In this document: piece after piece, positions 1 through 15,600 of the stretch | Layout of the letters: every line of letters begins with the position of its first letter | Position numbering within the stretch: position 1 is the first letter of the stretch | Origin: Malania oleifera | Taxonomy: Eukaryota > Streptophyta > Magnoliopsida > Santalales > Ximeniaceae | Reading direction: 5' to 3' | Length of the DNA stretch: 64,000 nucleotides | Assembly (NCBI RefSeq): GCF_029873635.1 | Contig: NC_080419.1 | Coordinates: 67,099,323 to 67,163,322 of the forward strand | The notes under the pieces: model-generated | What the model was told of the DNA's origin: nothing | The model's input: the letters and a program-made list of their open reading frames with translations, nothing else | Database searches by the model: none | Made by a program: the position numbers and the translations under genes

Positions 1-596
1 AAACTTGACAGTTATGTTGTTCATTGTGTTACATGGTCTGACATAGCTTGTTTAGCCTTTTTGGCCATCTTGCGGAATGCCCGAGGTTTTTGTGCAACTA
101 TTTGTGATGATTTGAAGCTTTTGTTTCCTTTCATACGTAATATTTCAAATAAAAAATGTTATTCATACTCATAAGTAATATTTCAAATTAATTCACATTA
201 ATTTTGTTAATCATAAAAATTACAAAGAAACCATCTACACCAAAATGCTAAGGATTAATTTTTTATTTTTTTTTTTGAAAAAAAAGTAGCTTATGCAAAT
301 TAGGGAAATATATCCAACCAACTAAACTTGATCTCATAATTATTCTGACTAACATTCAATTTATTTTTTTGCTTTGTGGTTCCATTCTGGATTGGCTTAA
401 AGATATCATATTCAAATCCAATATGAATAGCATTTAGCAACATGAATTACAAAAAATTATATACTATAATTTATCGAAATTCATACAAATTTAAATTTAA
501 AAAATTTGAAGATAAAATAAATAATTCGACACCAGGGGCAACATAAATACAATACAATACAATACTTCCTCCACAACATACATCTCTTACATTCTC
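1..596. other. Downstream flank and probable 3' UTR of CMSS1
   Basis: No coding signal. The roughly 150 bases next to the stop are the likely 3' UTR on the minus strand. The rest is AT-rich with A and T runs. I could not choose a polyadenylation site. Confidence 0.4.
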
Positions 597-720
597 CTAG
601 AAATTGTGCATCTTCTTTCTCCTAGAAACGACTGGCAATGGGCCAGAAAGAGAGATACGCAGGTCACCTTGAGTTACTCTCTCGTGAAAGCAGTTTCTGT
701 ACAGGTCCCAGAATTCCTCC
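597..720 (-). CDS. CMSS1: CMSS1 exon 6 (C-terminus and stop)
   Basis: The acceptor is tttgggcag before GGAGGAATTC. It encodes EEFWDLYRNCFHERVTQGDL, then RISLSGPLP and a basic tail ending KKMHNF and TAG. EFWDLY followed by GDLRI is the conserved C-terminal signature of plant members. Confidence 0.86.
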
Positions 721-3421
721 CTGCCCAAAATGTGCATACAGTGAGATTAGTGAGCCATTACACTAAATAAGATTACAGGTTTTTAAAATTATGAACGACA
801 ACACTAAGGCTAAAGGCCTAATTTGGCACTTGGGAGAGAAAAAAAAAAACAGAGACCAGTTCTCTTCTTCGTGTTTGTTAATATATACACAAACATATTA
901 TATACACAAACAAAAAATAGATTTTACACAACTAATATTTGACGTTTTTTTACTTTTTAATCATAGAAAAACAAATATTTACTTCTATTAACATAATTTT
1001 TTGGTCATAAGTGGCATTGTTCATAGGCGGAGTCAATTTTATAAATATAAGAATTTTAAGAATATATTATAAAATAATCATATATTATAATATATTAATT
1101 ATTAATTAAACATAATTCAATTTTGGAATGAAGAAGGAGAACCATGTATTAAGTTATAATTAATATTAAAAATTAAAAATTAAAAATACTAATTTAATTA
1201 ATAATATTATTTTAACATGAATTAATATGATAATCATATATTATGAATATAAATTACGAACAAGATTATTAATCAAAAAATAATATAATATTATTTTTAC
1301 TTAATAAAAATATTTAGTTACTAATAAAAATAACAATTCACATAATTATTAATTAAATTTTTAATTAAAAATTACTCATTATTTTATTAAGCATTATAAC
1401 CTATTAATTATTAATAAAATATAATTAAATTCATGAATGAATAGACTCACGACCCCCCTTTCACCGCTCTTCCAACCCTATTCGCGAAACATCTAAGGCT
1501 TGCTGGACGATGATCTTGGCTAGGCTCGAAGCCTCTTCTTTGTCAAAGCATCCTCTTTTATACAAATGAGCAAAATCAAAGCTCTTCTCCATTTCTTTCT
1601 TGAAGGGTCGAAATATTGTTCTTGCTCAACTTGGCAACCAGCCTTGAAGCTTCTTACAGGAACTCATACATGAATGAAAATTCTGGTTGATCTTCAAAGC
1701 ATCAAATGTATTCAGTCTAGCTATTATTCTCTCTCTCTCTCTCTCTCTCTCCATTTTTCCGACCCAATGCATATTTGGGCAGCTGCTGCTAGCAAAGCAC
1801 CTTCACCAACCATATCAAAAGAGTCTTCTTTCTTACCTAGAAAGATTTTCAATCTTGCATTGGGGCCAAGAAAGAAGTTTTAGGGCACTGGAGAGTCTGC
1901 AGTGTTGTAAAAAATTGAGATTGGGGGTAGAATTGGAGAGTGGGCGAAGATTCAAAGAACAAGGATAGAGGTTCTTGTAGAATTGCTCAGAATTGATGTT
2001 TGAGATCCAGAGGTTGAAGATGAAGGTTTTTTACGTCTGCGCGAAGGTTTACACTCAAACTGTACGCTTTAAAATTGTTTTCATGCACTGTATTGAGTGT
2101 GGTTTATACTAGTTGTAGGGTGTGACTTAGAAAACTGCCTATATGAAATAAGTTTGCTAAAAAAATGCCAGCACGTGTATTTCACCAGTGTAACACAATT
2201 TCTGCAAACACACAGTCAATCCCAAACCCGAATAAAGGAATGGGGCTGTGTTAGGTAGCTGGAAGTCAATGTAAAACTTTTTCAAATCTTATTATCATGA
2301 ATTCTTACCGAATTCACCTAGATCAAGGGAATATATCGGATTTGTATAAAAGGGAGAGGGTTAATAAGTTAGCACAAGAAATTAAGATAAGATTAGCAAC
2401 TTGGAATATAGGAACTCTTACAGGAAAAAAGTATGGAAATAGTGAAAATAATGTTTAGAACAAAAATTAGTTTAATTTTCCTTCAAAAGACGAAATGGGT
2501 AGGAGACAAAGCTAGAGAAATTGAAAATTCAAGATTTAAACTTTGGTACACTATAAAAACGGGGTAGGTATTATTGTAGATAGAGACCTAAAAGATAATG
2601 TAATCGATGTTAAAAGAATAGGGGATAGGATCATTAAAGTTATGATAGTTTTAGGTCTGGAGGTAGTGAACGTAATTAGTGTGTATGCTCCCCAAACAGG
2701 CTTAGCAAAATGTCTGAAAAGACACTTTTGGGAAGACATGTATAGCATTTTACAGAGGATACCAATCTCAGAGACGACATTCATAGGAACTTATCTGAAT
2801 GGTCACATTGGCAAGGATAATTTAAGATATGAGAGGATACATAGAGGTCATGGATATAGAGATAAAAATAAGGTCGATGATACAATCTTAGATTTTGTCA
2901 TGTGTTACGATTTGGTTATATTGAATACTTGCTTTATAAAAAGAGAACACTTAATAACTTTCAAGAGTGGGTACAATAAATGCCAAATAGATTTCTTCTT
3001 AACTAAGAACGAGGATCGTCTATCTTATAAGGATTGTAAAGTTATTTCAAGTGAAATTTTGGCTACACAACATAGAATCTTAGTATTAGATATACATATT
3101 AAAAGATGGAAGAAAAGGAGTAGCATAAATCAACACAAAACTAGATGGTGGAACTTGAAGGAAGATAATATAGTAAAATTTAAAATAAAATGAACAAAGA
3201 GTGTGATTGGATAGTAGAGGATAAGGTTGATGCTAACACTTAGGGGAGTACAAAAATTACCGGATAACCGAAAACCGGACTGAAACCGAATCGAAACCAT
3301 AAACGGTTCGGTTTTTCGGTTTTCGGTTTCAATTGCGGTTTTCAAAAATAAAAAATGTTCGGTTTCGGTTTTGGTTTATGTTGAAACCGAACCGAAAAAA
3401 ACTAAAAAACTGATTTATATA

Positions 3422-3458
<37 letters not shown>

Positions 3459-6400
3459 TATAGCTAGTAAAAATATAGCATGCAATATAGCCATATAGCC
3501 ACTATAGAAAATAAAAATCCTCAATAAATTTTTAAGAACTTTATGAAAAATAAAGGTTATTTTTGTTAAAAGTGCCCAACAAATTTTATTTTGTTAAAAT
3601 TATGAGTCCCTATAAAAAATTAAAATGCTCAATAAATTTTCAACAACTTTATGAAAAATAAAGGTTAATTTTTTTGTAAAAAAAATCGGTTTAAAACCGA
3701 AAAACCGCAACCGAACCACCACATTTTCAGTTTTCAATTAAAGCATAATTTCGGTTCGATTTCGGTTTCGGTTTGGAAATCCCAAAACCGAAAATTTCAG
3801 TTCGGTTTTCGGTTCTGGCCATAACCGAACCGTGTACAGTCCTACTAACACTATTTAGAAATGACAAATTCCATTGTAAGGATAGTAAAGGAGATTTTAG
3901 GTGATCCCAAAGAAAGATACTTCAATAATAAAGAAAGTTGGTGGTGGGATCAAGAGTCCAAAAAATCGTTAAGACAAAAAGAAGTTGGTATAAAATATGA
4001 CAAAATTGTAAAAATATAGAAAATCTTGAAAATTATTTATTAAAAAAAAAAAGGAGAAAAAATGCAAAAAATACTATCAATAAAGTTAAGCATCGAGCAT
4101 ATGATACTTTATATAATAAACTAGATACAAAAGAAGGAGAAAAAGATAGTAATAGACTTGCTAGAGCTAGAGAAAGAAAATGCAAAGATTTTGGTGATGT
4201 AAAATGTATAAAAACGAGAATGATAATGTCTTCATTAGAGAAAAAGACATAAAAGAAGGCGGCGGAGAAACTTTGATAAGTTGTTTAATGAAAACCAAAA
4301 TGAAAATTATAAATAGGAGATTTATTTGCAAAATTAGAGTCCTTGAAGTTAAGATGGCATTAAAAAAGATGAAAAGTGGGAAATTTATAGGACTGGATAA
4401 AATACCAATTAAAATTTATAAATGTTTAGGGGATAAAAGAATTATTTGGTTAACCAATCTATTCAATAATATTATAAAACCAAAAAAAAAAAATGTCAGA
4501 AGAATGGAGGAAAAGTACATTAGTACCTTTGTATAAAAATAAAGGTGATATTCAAAACTGTAAAAACTATCGTGGAATTAAGATTATGAGTCATACGGTT
4601 AAATAATGGGAAAAGATAATTGAACATAAAGTAAGATTAGAAATGAAGATTTCAAAAAATCAATTTAGTTTTATGCCTGAGATATCAACAATTGAACTAT
4701 TTATCTTTTGAAAAGTTTAATGGAAAAGTTTAGTGAAAAAAAAAAAGACTTGCATATGATTTTTATTTACCTAGATAAAAGGTATCATAAGGTACCAAGG
4801 GAAGTGCTTTGGTGGTTATTAGAAAAGAAGTGAGTTTGCAGTAAATATATGGAACTCTTTAAGGATATGTATAATAGAGTGTTGACTAGCATTAGGACTG
4901 TGGGAGGAGATTTTAGAGAGTTTCCAATCACAATAAATGTACATCAAGGTTCTAGTTTGAGTCATTATCTTTTTACTCTAGTAATTGATGAAGTTTCTAA
5001 GAATATCCAATGAGATTACTTGGTGTATGTTGTTTGCAGATAATATCGTGTTGATTGATGATAGTAGGAGCAAAGTGGAATCTAAGCTAAAACTATGGGG
5101 AGCCACATTAGAGCCTAAAAAGTTTAGGATAAGTAGGAATAAAACTGAATATATGAAATGTAATTTGAGTAATGTAAGGAGTAACAAAAGAGAGAAGATT
5201 AAATTAAATAATCAAGAGATTAATAACACTGATATGTTTAGATGTCTTGGATCTATTATGCAAAATTAAGGGAAAATTGAAGAAGATGTAATATATAGAA
5301 TTAATACAGGTTAGGTAAAACAGAGGAATGCATTAGGTGTACTGTGTGATGATAGAATACCCTTAAAATAAATAAAAAATTAAAAAAAAAATTTATAAGA
5401 CGGCTATAAGGTCATCTATGTTTTATGGTTTAGAATGTTGGGCAACTACGAAATAATATGTACAAAAATTGAAAGTTGCTAAGATGCGTATGTTAAGGGA
5501 GAAGAGTGTTTTAACATTAAAAGATAAAGTAAGAAATGAACATATATGTAATAATTTAGGCATAATAACTAGTTGAAAATAAGATAAGAGATGAGTGTCT
5601 TAGATGGTTTAGGCATTTGAAACGCATGCCTAATAGAACTCTTTTGAGGAGTAAGTTAGTTATGATTTCTGGTATGAAAAGGGGTAAGGGTGCCAAAAAT
5701 AACTTGGAATGAGGTTGTGAGAAAGGATTTAATAGTCTTTAATCCAATAGAGGAAAATGCTCTGAATCGGGTGAATTTTCGAACAGGGATTCATGTAGCC
5801 GACCCCACCTTGGGACTCTAAGGTGGGGTTAATATTAAAAATAATATTGTTAATTTAATGTTGTTGTTGTTGATCATTTACATTTTTAATTATAAAAGTA
5901 TTACTATTTTTATTTAAAATATTATCATAATTCAATTCTAAATTGAACACGAATGATTTATTAATTTAAATTAACATTAAATAAATTAAAAGTTTAAATT
6001 TAATTAATAATATTATTTTTTTATCATAATTTAATATGATAGTAAAGTTATAAATATACATTAATAACAAGATTATTATTAATTAAAAATAATAAGCTTG
6101 TATTATTTTTTAATAGAAAGTATTTAAATTTTAATTATAAATAATTAAATAATTATTAATGAAGTTGTTAATTAAAAAATAATAGTATAAGTAATGTAAA
6201 ATATTTTTTTTTTAAATCATATATTACTATAATAAAAATAAGTATCCAAATACCACTTATTTTAAATACAACCAAATACCACATACAACTTTCAACACTT
6301 TTTTAATTTCGTACTTATTAAATTTAGTATTTTTCCTGAAAAGCACTTTGACATAAATGGCTCCAAACAATCCCTAATAGTATTAGACATAGAAAGAAAA

Positions 6401-9400
6401 TACAATGGAAAATGAATTTCGTTCTTATTTTCCTTTCTCAAACACAATTCTTGATGCAAACTAACCCAATTGTTTCAACCAAAAAGAAAAAGAAGAGGAA
6501 TCCCCTTCCCCTTTAAGAAAAAAAAAAAAACTGTTGGGCCTTTCAAGGAAGATACGAAGTTAAAGTCAGAGCAAAAAGGACAAGAAAAAGCTTGCAACAC
6601 TATTTCCTTCAGACTAGTGATGTTTCGAAACCTTAAAAAGAGGTTTATAGTAACATCAGAAACCTCAAAAGGATATTTTCTCATATTTATCGATTTCTCT
6701 CAAAAACAATGAACCAAAACAAGCAAAAGACATGACAAAACAAATCTCAAGGGATTTTTTCTCATATTTATCAGTTTATTTTAAAACAATGAACCAAAAC
6801 AAGCAAAAATATGACAAAACAAAAGCATTAGTAAGATCAAGAAAAGCATAGGATGAAGTCTAAAATCAAACCTGACTTGTGGGAGTGTAAACAAAGAATA
6901 ACCTTTAACATCTACATGTGTGTCAAGCACAACAACTGCTAACCGTGAAAGACCCAATGCCTCTATGTCTATCAATTTCTTAATCCTGCAATCATCACAA
7001 GAACACAAAAGGGGAAAGATATAATATCATTTGTATCAAAATGCATATCAAACAACTTATAGCTTTTTACTAAGGATGCAAATACTGTTGCCCTGCAATA
7101 ATTGAAAGTTGTCACCAGTAAGAAGGGATTCCTTCTACAGTTTGTACAGCTGTTGCTGCAATTCAATAGAACATTGTTTTCATCATGACAAATAGAAATG
7201 CAGATGCATATCATAAATAAATGGAAGTACAATCACCACCAAGCCTCCTTTGGAAGTTTAAGCAAATCCTTACTCCAAGTTATTCAAGGTCTCCTTCAAA
7301 CAACCACTAAATCACCCCCTTCTCACCAAAGCATTATTTGGCTACATTGCAAGAGTCCAAACTATTTTAGTCACCCTTCCCTCATCTTGTACGGGTGTTA
7401 TGCCAACCTACTATAGATGGCTCATTCTTACTTTACCCTTTAAAGTTATCCTCTTATCCAATTTTCCACTTTCATTTATGGAACCCCTACTTTTCACATA
7501 TTTTATTTCTTAGTTGCTCAATTATCCAATCCATAACTTCCCTTTTAATTTTAAAAGTATTCTACAATCACACGATATGCCTAACACACTTCAATACCTT
7601 GAAATGGTAATGTCAACAATGCGTACAATGAGAATGACAACCGTTGTACCATGTCTACAAACAAACACTAGATGATCTACTCAACTTTGGAAAATTCCCC
7701 AATCCATACATAAGTGAATTCATCTAACCATGCTTGCAGGGGTTGTTTCAATCCATATTAATTGCATTCCCTGGTCTGCACACCTTACCACTATCACCCC
7801 CTCTGACTAACATACCCCAAAGATCCACACAATACTTGCCCAATAAGTGAAAGTCACCATGCTTGCAGGGGATCTTTCAGCCCATTAATTGCGTTACGCA
7901 CACAGTACCAATATCACCCCATGTGACCAACATAACCCAGAGATTGCTCCACATAAACTTGCCCAAGAAGTGAAAGCACCGTATCGAACCATTCCCAATG
8001 TCAAGCTGGTAAGAGTAGCCAAATAATATTTATTAACATCAATAACAATCAGATACCAGTTGGCAGCACTTGAAAAAAAAGTGCTATAGCTCTTATCACT
8101 CGAAATAAATGTTTATTCGAAAAATGTGTTGTTTGGCATGTTGTTCAAAAAGTAATCATTAAAAAGAGCGCTAAAACAGTGGGCACCATTCTTGCACCGT
8201 GGCAATTTAGTAATATTCTGATTAACATAAATTAATAATCATATATTAATTTATTATGAATTATAACATAATTTAAATTATAAAATAATAATTATGAATT
8301 ATATTAATTATAAAATATTAATAAAATATATTAATTTAATTAATATTTTTATGAAAATAGCTTATGATCATACATCATTTAATGATGTATTATATAATAC
8401 ATTATAGTTAATCAGAAAATAATAATGATAAATTATATCAATCATAAATATTTAATTAAAAATTTTAACTTAAGTACTAATATTTTACTAACACAAATAA
8501 ATAATCATGTAGTATTATATTATGTTTATAATAAATTATCAATTAGAAAATATAATGATGAATTATATCACTCAGAAAATATTAAATAAAACCTTTAATT
8601 TCATTAAAATATTAATACTAATATAAATACATGATATTTAATTATTTTATTATGTATAATAATGTATTATTGTTAATAAGAAAACAACATTATGCATTAT
8701 ATTAGTTAGAAAATATTAATAATGATGATGAATTGCATTAATTAGAAAATATTAATAAAAACTGCAAATCTAACCAATAACTAATTGTGGGTGCACATTA
8801 TATATATATTTTTTAGGAGATGGATGAGGAGTTAAGAACATGATAGGAAAGTTATAAAAATTAGTTTAAATTTCTCATATTTTTGAATTTATTACTTTAG
8901 TGGACAATGGGGAGTTGAGAAAATAATGGGAAGTTTAAAAAATGCATTTAAATTTTAAAATAAAACAATTTATTACCCATGATTGTAAATATTGTAATTA
9001 TAAGATAACCTGTAAATTGAGGGCTTTTTTGAGAAAATGATAAAAGAGAAAAAGATGATTGGAAACCACTTCCCTTGATTAGTATTAGAGATATATCATT
9101 ATTAGCATAATTTTTTATTATGTATTATTTTATTACGTATTATATAATATACTATTGTTAATTAGAAAATATTAATGATGAATTATATCAATTAGAAAAT
9201 ATCAACTAAAATGCTAATTTAATGATAATATATTACTGTTATGTTATGGTTTATTATTGTTAAATGATAATGATGAATTATATTTATTAAAATTTGCTTC
9301 TGTTTGGTATGTGAGTCATGGGAATTTTATGGGGTCTTTTCAGATATTCAGGGCAACTGGTGGTATTTGCTTAATTGTTAGATTCCGCTGGTTTTATTTG

Positions 9401-12400
9401 TTCTATTTAGTTTTCGATTTTTCACTGTTTTTGGTTGGATTTTTCCAGCCTTTGCTCAGGAGATGTCTTATTCTCCTAGTTGTAAATTCTTAATCTATGA
9501 ATAATATTCTTCTTTTGCTATCAAAAAATAATAATAATTTTACTTTTGTATTAAGAGAAAATTTTATTAAGGACCAAAACAATATACAATCAAATAAGGA
9601 CAAGGTGTCCTCAAAGACCAAGAAGCAACCAAGAAGATTAGAATAAATCTGCCTTCCAATCTGTTTGAAAAAACCGATCCTCAATTTTAAGGTTCCTTCA
9701 GCTTATGGGTACTAAATATTTGGTTTGTATACTGCTTTGTGTTCTTCATTGGAGGGCAAAATGCATGAGATTGCAAAGTTGTCTTCATATGATTGTTTAA
9801 CTTGGCTGGACTATCAATTTCAAAAGTTCAAACACTCGAATCAAATCCCAGGCTTACACTCTTATCTTGATTTAGACTGATGCATGGTTTTAAATAACAG
9901 CTGCTTACGTAACAATTTTTTGGGTTACCAACACCATTACACACCACAAAATTGGTGGGAATAAAAATCACGTCTGTAGCAGCCATTACGGACTGCGACC
10001 GTGGCGTAAAGGCTGCTACGATCATTACATAACCGCTATAGGACTGTTACGCCAAAAAAATTATTTTATGAAAATATTATAATGAGGATGACAATGATAC
10101 AAAATTTAGTATTTTTTTAAATACTCAAAAGAGATGCATTGATTAACAATTTGAAAATACAAACTTGTTAGGAAAAAATTTTATTTTGATAATATTAGTA
10201 ATATGATATTATGTTCTATATTTTTCAACTTCACCCTTCTTTCTTTTCTAGTTATTTTATATTTGTATCATTCGTATGTCTTATGCGTCTAATAAATAAA
10301 TAGAGTGTATAATGTATTTTGTTTTATTAATTAATTTAGCACATATAATAATTTATCACAAATAAGAATGATGAGAAGTATAAATACTCACACACACGTA
10401 ATTTTTCCATCAATGGAAGTTTAAAACAAATGTAAACCTGTTGCCCTTGCCAAATAACTTAGTTAGTCGAACTAAAGGATATAAAATACACTAAAACTTT
10501 TTCTAAGAAGGGTTAAAAGCTTAAAACATGCAAGTACACTAATATGCAAAAGGTTGTGTATGCTTAAAAAAAATCATAGTCGTTACTCCTGCTTCTCGTT
10601 ATGTAACATCCGCTACTCCCACTTCCCATTACACTCATTACCATTACGTTACGCTACCCACTACTGTGATTTAAAACCATGGATTGATGGGATTAGAAAT
10701 CTCCTCCTCTATGCTGCATCTGTCAAAAAAAATTTCTGTAGTTTTAGCTTTATTGGAGAAATAAACAACCTTTCATTTCTGTGATTGCTATAGTTGGTAC
10801 GTTTTGTTCACATTCTAGAACTACAGAATCTTTCTTTGGGATTTTATTGTTCCCACTAATTCCCTTTATATCCTCTTGAGTGCAAACCAAATCATCGATT
10901 CATCACCATCTAAATCATTTGAATTGCAAGATCCAAAGTCAAAGTTTCCATTTTCTTCAATGAAATGTTCAGCCTCATGAAAGAAATTTGAAGGCATGTC
11001 AAAACAATTGTCAGTGGCATTGGATTGGACTGCTTTGGCAGCTAGCTAAATTTTGCATCATGTTCTTCTAGACCCTACTAGTAGCAGTGATCTAGAAGTG
11101 CATGACTTGACTTGGTTATAGCCGGCCCTGCTAGCTTAGATTATAACCACACATGAGATGTGTCTGCAGTCTTTCTAGATTCAGTCCATTCTCGAATCAA
11201 ACCAAGGTCAATTTTTTATCTTCACTACCTCCACATCTCTCAGCAAAATAAACAAATTTACGAGCATAGTAAAGAACAGACAAATTACCTTGTTCAAGCA
11301 TAATCATATCTCATGAAAAAGCTTTTTTTCTCATTCGCTCTTCAAGCTGCTCAATATTCAGTCCATTATAATACTTCAATCTGCATCTACAGGATATTAT
11401 GTTGTGAAAACATCACCGAGAAAGCAAACCTCTGATACCAAACTGACACAGAACCAACCAGAAATAAACAGTACAGCAAATCTGATTCTGGTGACAAGTT
11501 TAATGGTTTTATAAGGCTGAAAAGTAGGTTTAGAGCTGTTGAGAAAAAGATGACAAAAACAGAGGAGCCAGGGTTTTGATTAGGGTATTAGTGGGTGAAA
11601 CTTGGGGTAGAACTTGGATAACAAGTCAAGGTATGATGAAAAGGGGACTGTGAACAGTATGGAGACCAGTAACTGACTTTACAGATTGTAGGTTGGAGAG
11701 TTCTGGATATGGGTTTAGGAGATTATAGACGATAAACTATGGCTTTGTCATATAATTTTGAGGAATTAGGCTTGAAACAAATCAAAAGAAGGGAGAGAAT
11801 AAGTGAATAAGGATAAGACCCAAGTAATTGAGGAACTAGACTCGAATCAAAACAAAAGAGGAGGAGAGATAGCATGGATAGTTAATGATTCAGCTCCGGA
11901 CCAGAATAAGAAGTGAATTAGGATAGGACACATGAAATCCACCTAACATTTGTAAAACATCAAAATCCACATGACCAAGGCCCATGGGAAAGCATCAATG
12001 CTGAAAATTTTCACATTAATTCATCTATATATCTATTAGAAATCGAGATTGTCACCCTTTATATAGACTTTCTTGTGATGCAGCAAACTTCTAAACCAAT
12101 CAATAACTTCCAAGCCCATAATTGCCCATAATTTGACAAGTAGACGCGCTAAAGACTCCAAAAGAACTACTCAAGAAATAAACCTAAGTATCTAAAAGTA
12201 AAGAACATTACAACATTTTAAATCATCTATGTATCTATTAGAAATCAAGATTATCACCCTTTATATAGACTTGCTTGAGGTGCAGCAAACTTCTAAACCA
12301 ATCAATAACAAGCCCATAATTGCCCATAATTTGACAAGTAGACACACTAAAGACTCCAAAAGAACTACTCAAGAAATAAACCTCAAGTATCTAAAAGTTA

Positions 12401-12619
12401 CGAACATTAAAACTCTGCCTCTGAAAACAAAAAATTATGAATCAACCTTGAAAATTATAAAACTACAATGCCACCCTGAACATAAGCTGTTTCAAAAACA
12501 ACAATCAGCAATGCTAAAAATAAAGTGAAGGCTCTACAATTTCTTTGCGAAGATCCTATTATCGCCTACATCTCCAACTTACCGAGTAAGGCTGTGTTAA
12601 GTCAGACGCATGCACAAGA

Positions 12620-12651
<32 letters not shown>

Positions 12652-15600
12652 TGCTATTTTGTGTTTTGACCACTAACCTGGTTGGCGTGCCACCTGCAAT
12701 ATTAACGCGGTTCTTTAATAAGGATACCTGCACCACGCAAAAATTATATATAATAAGAACATTAAAGAGTTCGAAAGACAAAACTAACTAAGCCAATAAT
12801 ATGATATCAATGTTACAAAATGAGAAGAGTATAGAACAGCATATTATAGCTTCATAATGACGCTGGCACAGTACGAATCAAGGCAATGATGCTTACATAT
12901 CTCATAAGGCAAAGAATTTATGAATTTCCTCCATAAATGGAACACAGCAGAAGTCACCCGTAATTTTGATTGATATCAGCATTTGGATCCAGATTCACAA
13001 TATAAATCACATTCTAATATAAGTGGCAAATCACATAAAATTCCCCTAGGGCTCTTAATATTAATAAAGGGGGAAGGGTTCCATTACACAAACAATGTCG
13101 GCTCTGTGCTTTACAACATGTATATCAAACAAGAGAAGATAATGGAGCTAATATTTACTGTTCAACATAAATTTATGGAAGGGGAAGGCACACACACACA
13201 CACATATATATATATATGTATATTGATATATCAGACTTTTTGATATACATACACATAAATATATACATTCATACATACATATATAATATAGTAAAACAGG
13301 TCACTCTGCCGTCATATGCTTGCAAAACAGAATCCAAATTTTTTAGAATTTTGAATTTCTTAATTATGTAATTTTTTATTGGTTGGTTTTCTGACTGTTG
13401 AACTCCTATTAATTCTCATTTAACAATTTAATTAATTTCTACCCTCAAGTCTCCCCTCCCCCCCCCCCCCCCCTTCTCCACGCTGATTATTCCACAGCAA
13501 ATTTGGATCACTCCAACATTATGTTTGCATTTTTTTAACTTACAGTTATTAAACCCTAGACAACGACTTATTGTTATTATTTTCATATCAAAAGGTGCAT
13601 TCAGTGGCTTGGAACCGCTCGGCCACAAAGCTTACCTTTGGTTTGGTAGATCAAATGGCTAGTTTGATGCATTGAACCCAACAATGACATACATCAGTTC
13701 TAAGATCTGTTTTAATTCCTATTTTATTTGCTTTTTCTGGGGGGTCGTATTGCAACAGTTGACTTAAAAGTTAATTAGCCTAATGTCTCTGTACCCATCA
13801 AGAGACATGAAATTGCAGACTTGGAAACAAAAGTTTCTACTCCAACTATGGAATGTAAAATTTGCACAATCTAGTCTCTTTTTTCCCTAGTTTGCAGATG
13901 AATGAACTAGAATCATAGAAATATTTGCATGTATACATTTTGTTCTTTTTCTTTATCCTTTCTGCCATTATTTGAAAAACAACAATGCAATCAAATTTAA
14001 ATCATCCAATTTTAGACCACAAGTATATGATCATGATATGCAAATCTGGTCAATTTCTTTTGTCAATTTTTTTACTTGCTTTTTTTCTTTTGGTCCATTA
14101 ACAGTAAATAATTGCGTCAAAACTGTTTGTTGAGATGCCTAGATTATAATTTCTGTATTTATTCATTGATTTTTTTTTTTAACTGCATTCCACAACTTAT
14201 TGGGTTGACTTGTAATCTTTTGTGCTTGACAAATTATGTTCCCATGAAGTGACAGCCCCCTTAATACTGATCTATGAAACCAACTAATCTACTGAAACTG
14301 TAATATGTTACAGATCCATGAAACCCACTAACAAACCGGTTAGCCGAACCATAAATGTGAACCTCGGTTAACCAGTTTAGTTCAATTTTTAACCGAAACC
14401 AAACTCAGTTTTCAATCTCTGTGATCTCTTACATAAAATCAGTAATAACTTGATCGAATAAAAAATTTGGGAGCTGACTTTTTTTTTTCCATTTTCAATA
14501 TGGGATGAACATCTCCCAAGCAAGCAGCTCTCTCCCCGGCTTTAACTTTCCAATTCCCATTTCCCAAATCAGAATATGGAAGTCTTCTTGGGTCCCCCTC
14601 TTTCTGTGCGGTTTTACAAAAAAAATCGAAACAGAAACCAAAAATAGATTTTTCAAATATTTGAAAATCATAACCAAAACCAAAAAAATAAATTGAAACT
14701 TAATTTGGTCCGGTTTTAGTACAGTTTTTGGTTTTTCGGTAAATTTTGTACACCCGTATATAGGGGCATTTTGACTTTGGTACTAAATTCTCATGAATCA
14801 ATAAAAAATTATGTAATTAATTCTAATTCTTATGAGTTAAAAAATTATAGAACATCTATTGTCAAAATTTTGACAGCTTATACTTAGTTACGTAGCTTAT
14901 GCTTTATAGTTGAACTTTATTTCTTGCTTTTTTTCTTAAGTAATTACCATGCATAGCACGGGTCTCTGATAGTGTGTGTGTGTGTGTTGCATAAAAGTTT
15001 AAAACCTAATATTTATAATATGTAACATATTGATACAAAATATTGCCTACTAATTAACTAGTACGCCACCACTGTGCTGTGCCTTATATTTTTAGCATTT
15101 GTCATGTCCCCATATCTGTGTCATGTCGTATCCATGTCCAAAGTGATGTCCATGCTTCACAGATACATTATTATATTCTTAGTTCCACGACTTTATCATT
15201 CTTAGCGGCACCATTTTTATCCCAACAAGGTAATCAGTCACTTGTGGATGTATCTCTTGACAGGATAAAGTGGGGAAGGGTGCTCCTTTTTGTTCTTGGG
15301 CATAACCAAGCTCACAATCAATAGGTGCAGATCTCTTCAGAAGCAGCGGAGTGATTCTGTGATGATTTGCCTTCAGTTTTTGGTACATTGGGAAGTTGTT
15401 ATCAATGTACCAGGTCAAGAGGTGATGTTCTGGAAGGCAACTACGAACACAAAAATGGGTATATGTCTGAATTTAGAGTTGAGCACGAATGGGAAGTGGT
15501 TTTCTGTGTTTATACAAGGCAGATCCAAAGGAGATGATTAGAGCATATTTGCATAAGAATTTCAGTCACTGGTTGAGTTGATTTCACCTACTATTCTTAC

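Larger units (their letters stand above)
2290..5875 (+). mobile_element. RTE-clade LINE, copy 1, decayed and split by a MITE
   Basis: Apurinic-type endonuclease followed by reverse transcriptase in one plus-strand order, antisense to CMSS1. ATWNIGTLTG at about 2396 starts the endonuclease. YAPQTG, ILDFVMCYDL and KCQIDFFLTK follow. The RT half (3845 onward) matches the copy at 29756-31875 almost segment by segment. The element ends near the sentence ADPTLGL (about 5795) and a TTG-rich tail, which is typical of plant RTE elements. Many frameshifts and stops make it inactive. The 5' edge is approximate. Confidence 0.85.

Noticed and set aside
2551-2784. A 77-codon minus-strand ORF
   Set aside because: It is the shadow of the RTE endonuclease, which is clearly coded on the plus strand.
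7198-7610. Two overlapping ORFs of about 70 codons
   Set aside because: No motif, no codon pattern and no conserved neighbour. They lie in intron 4 and look like chance openings.
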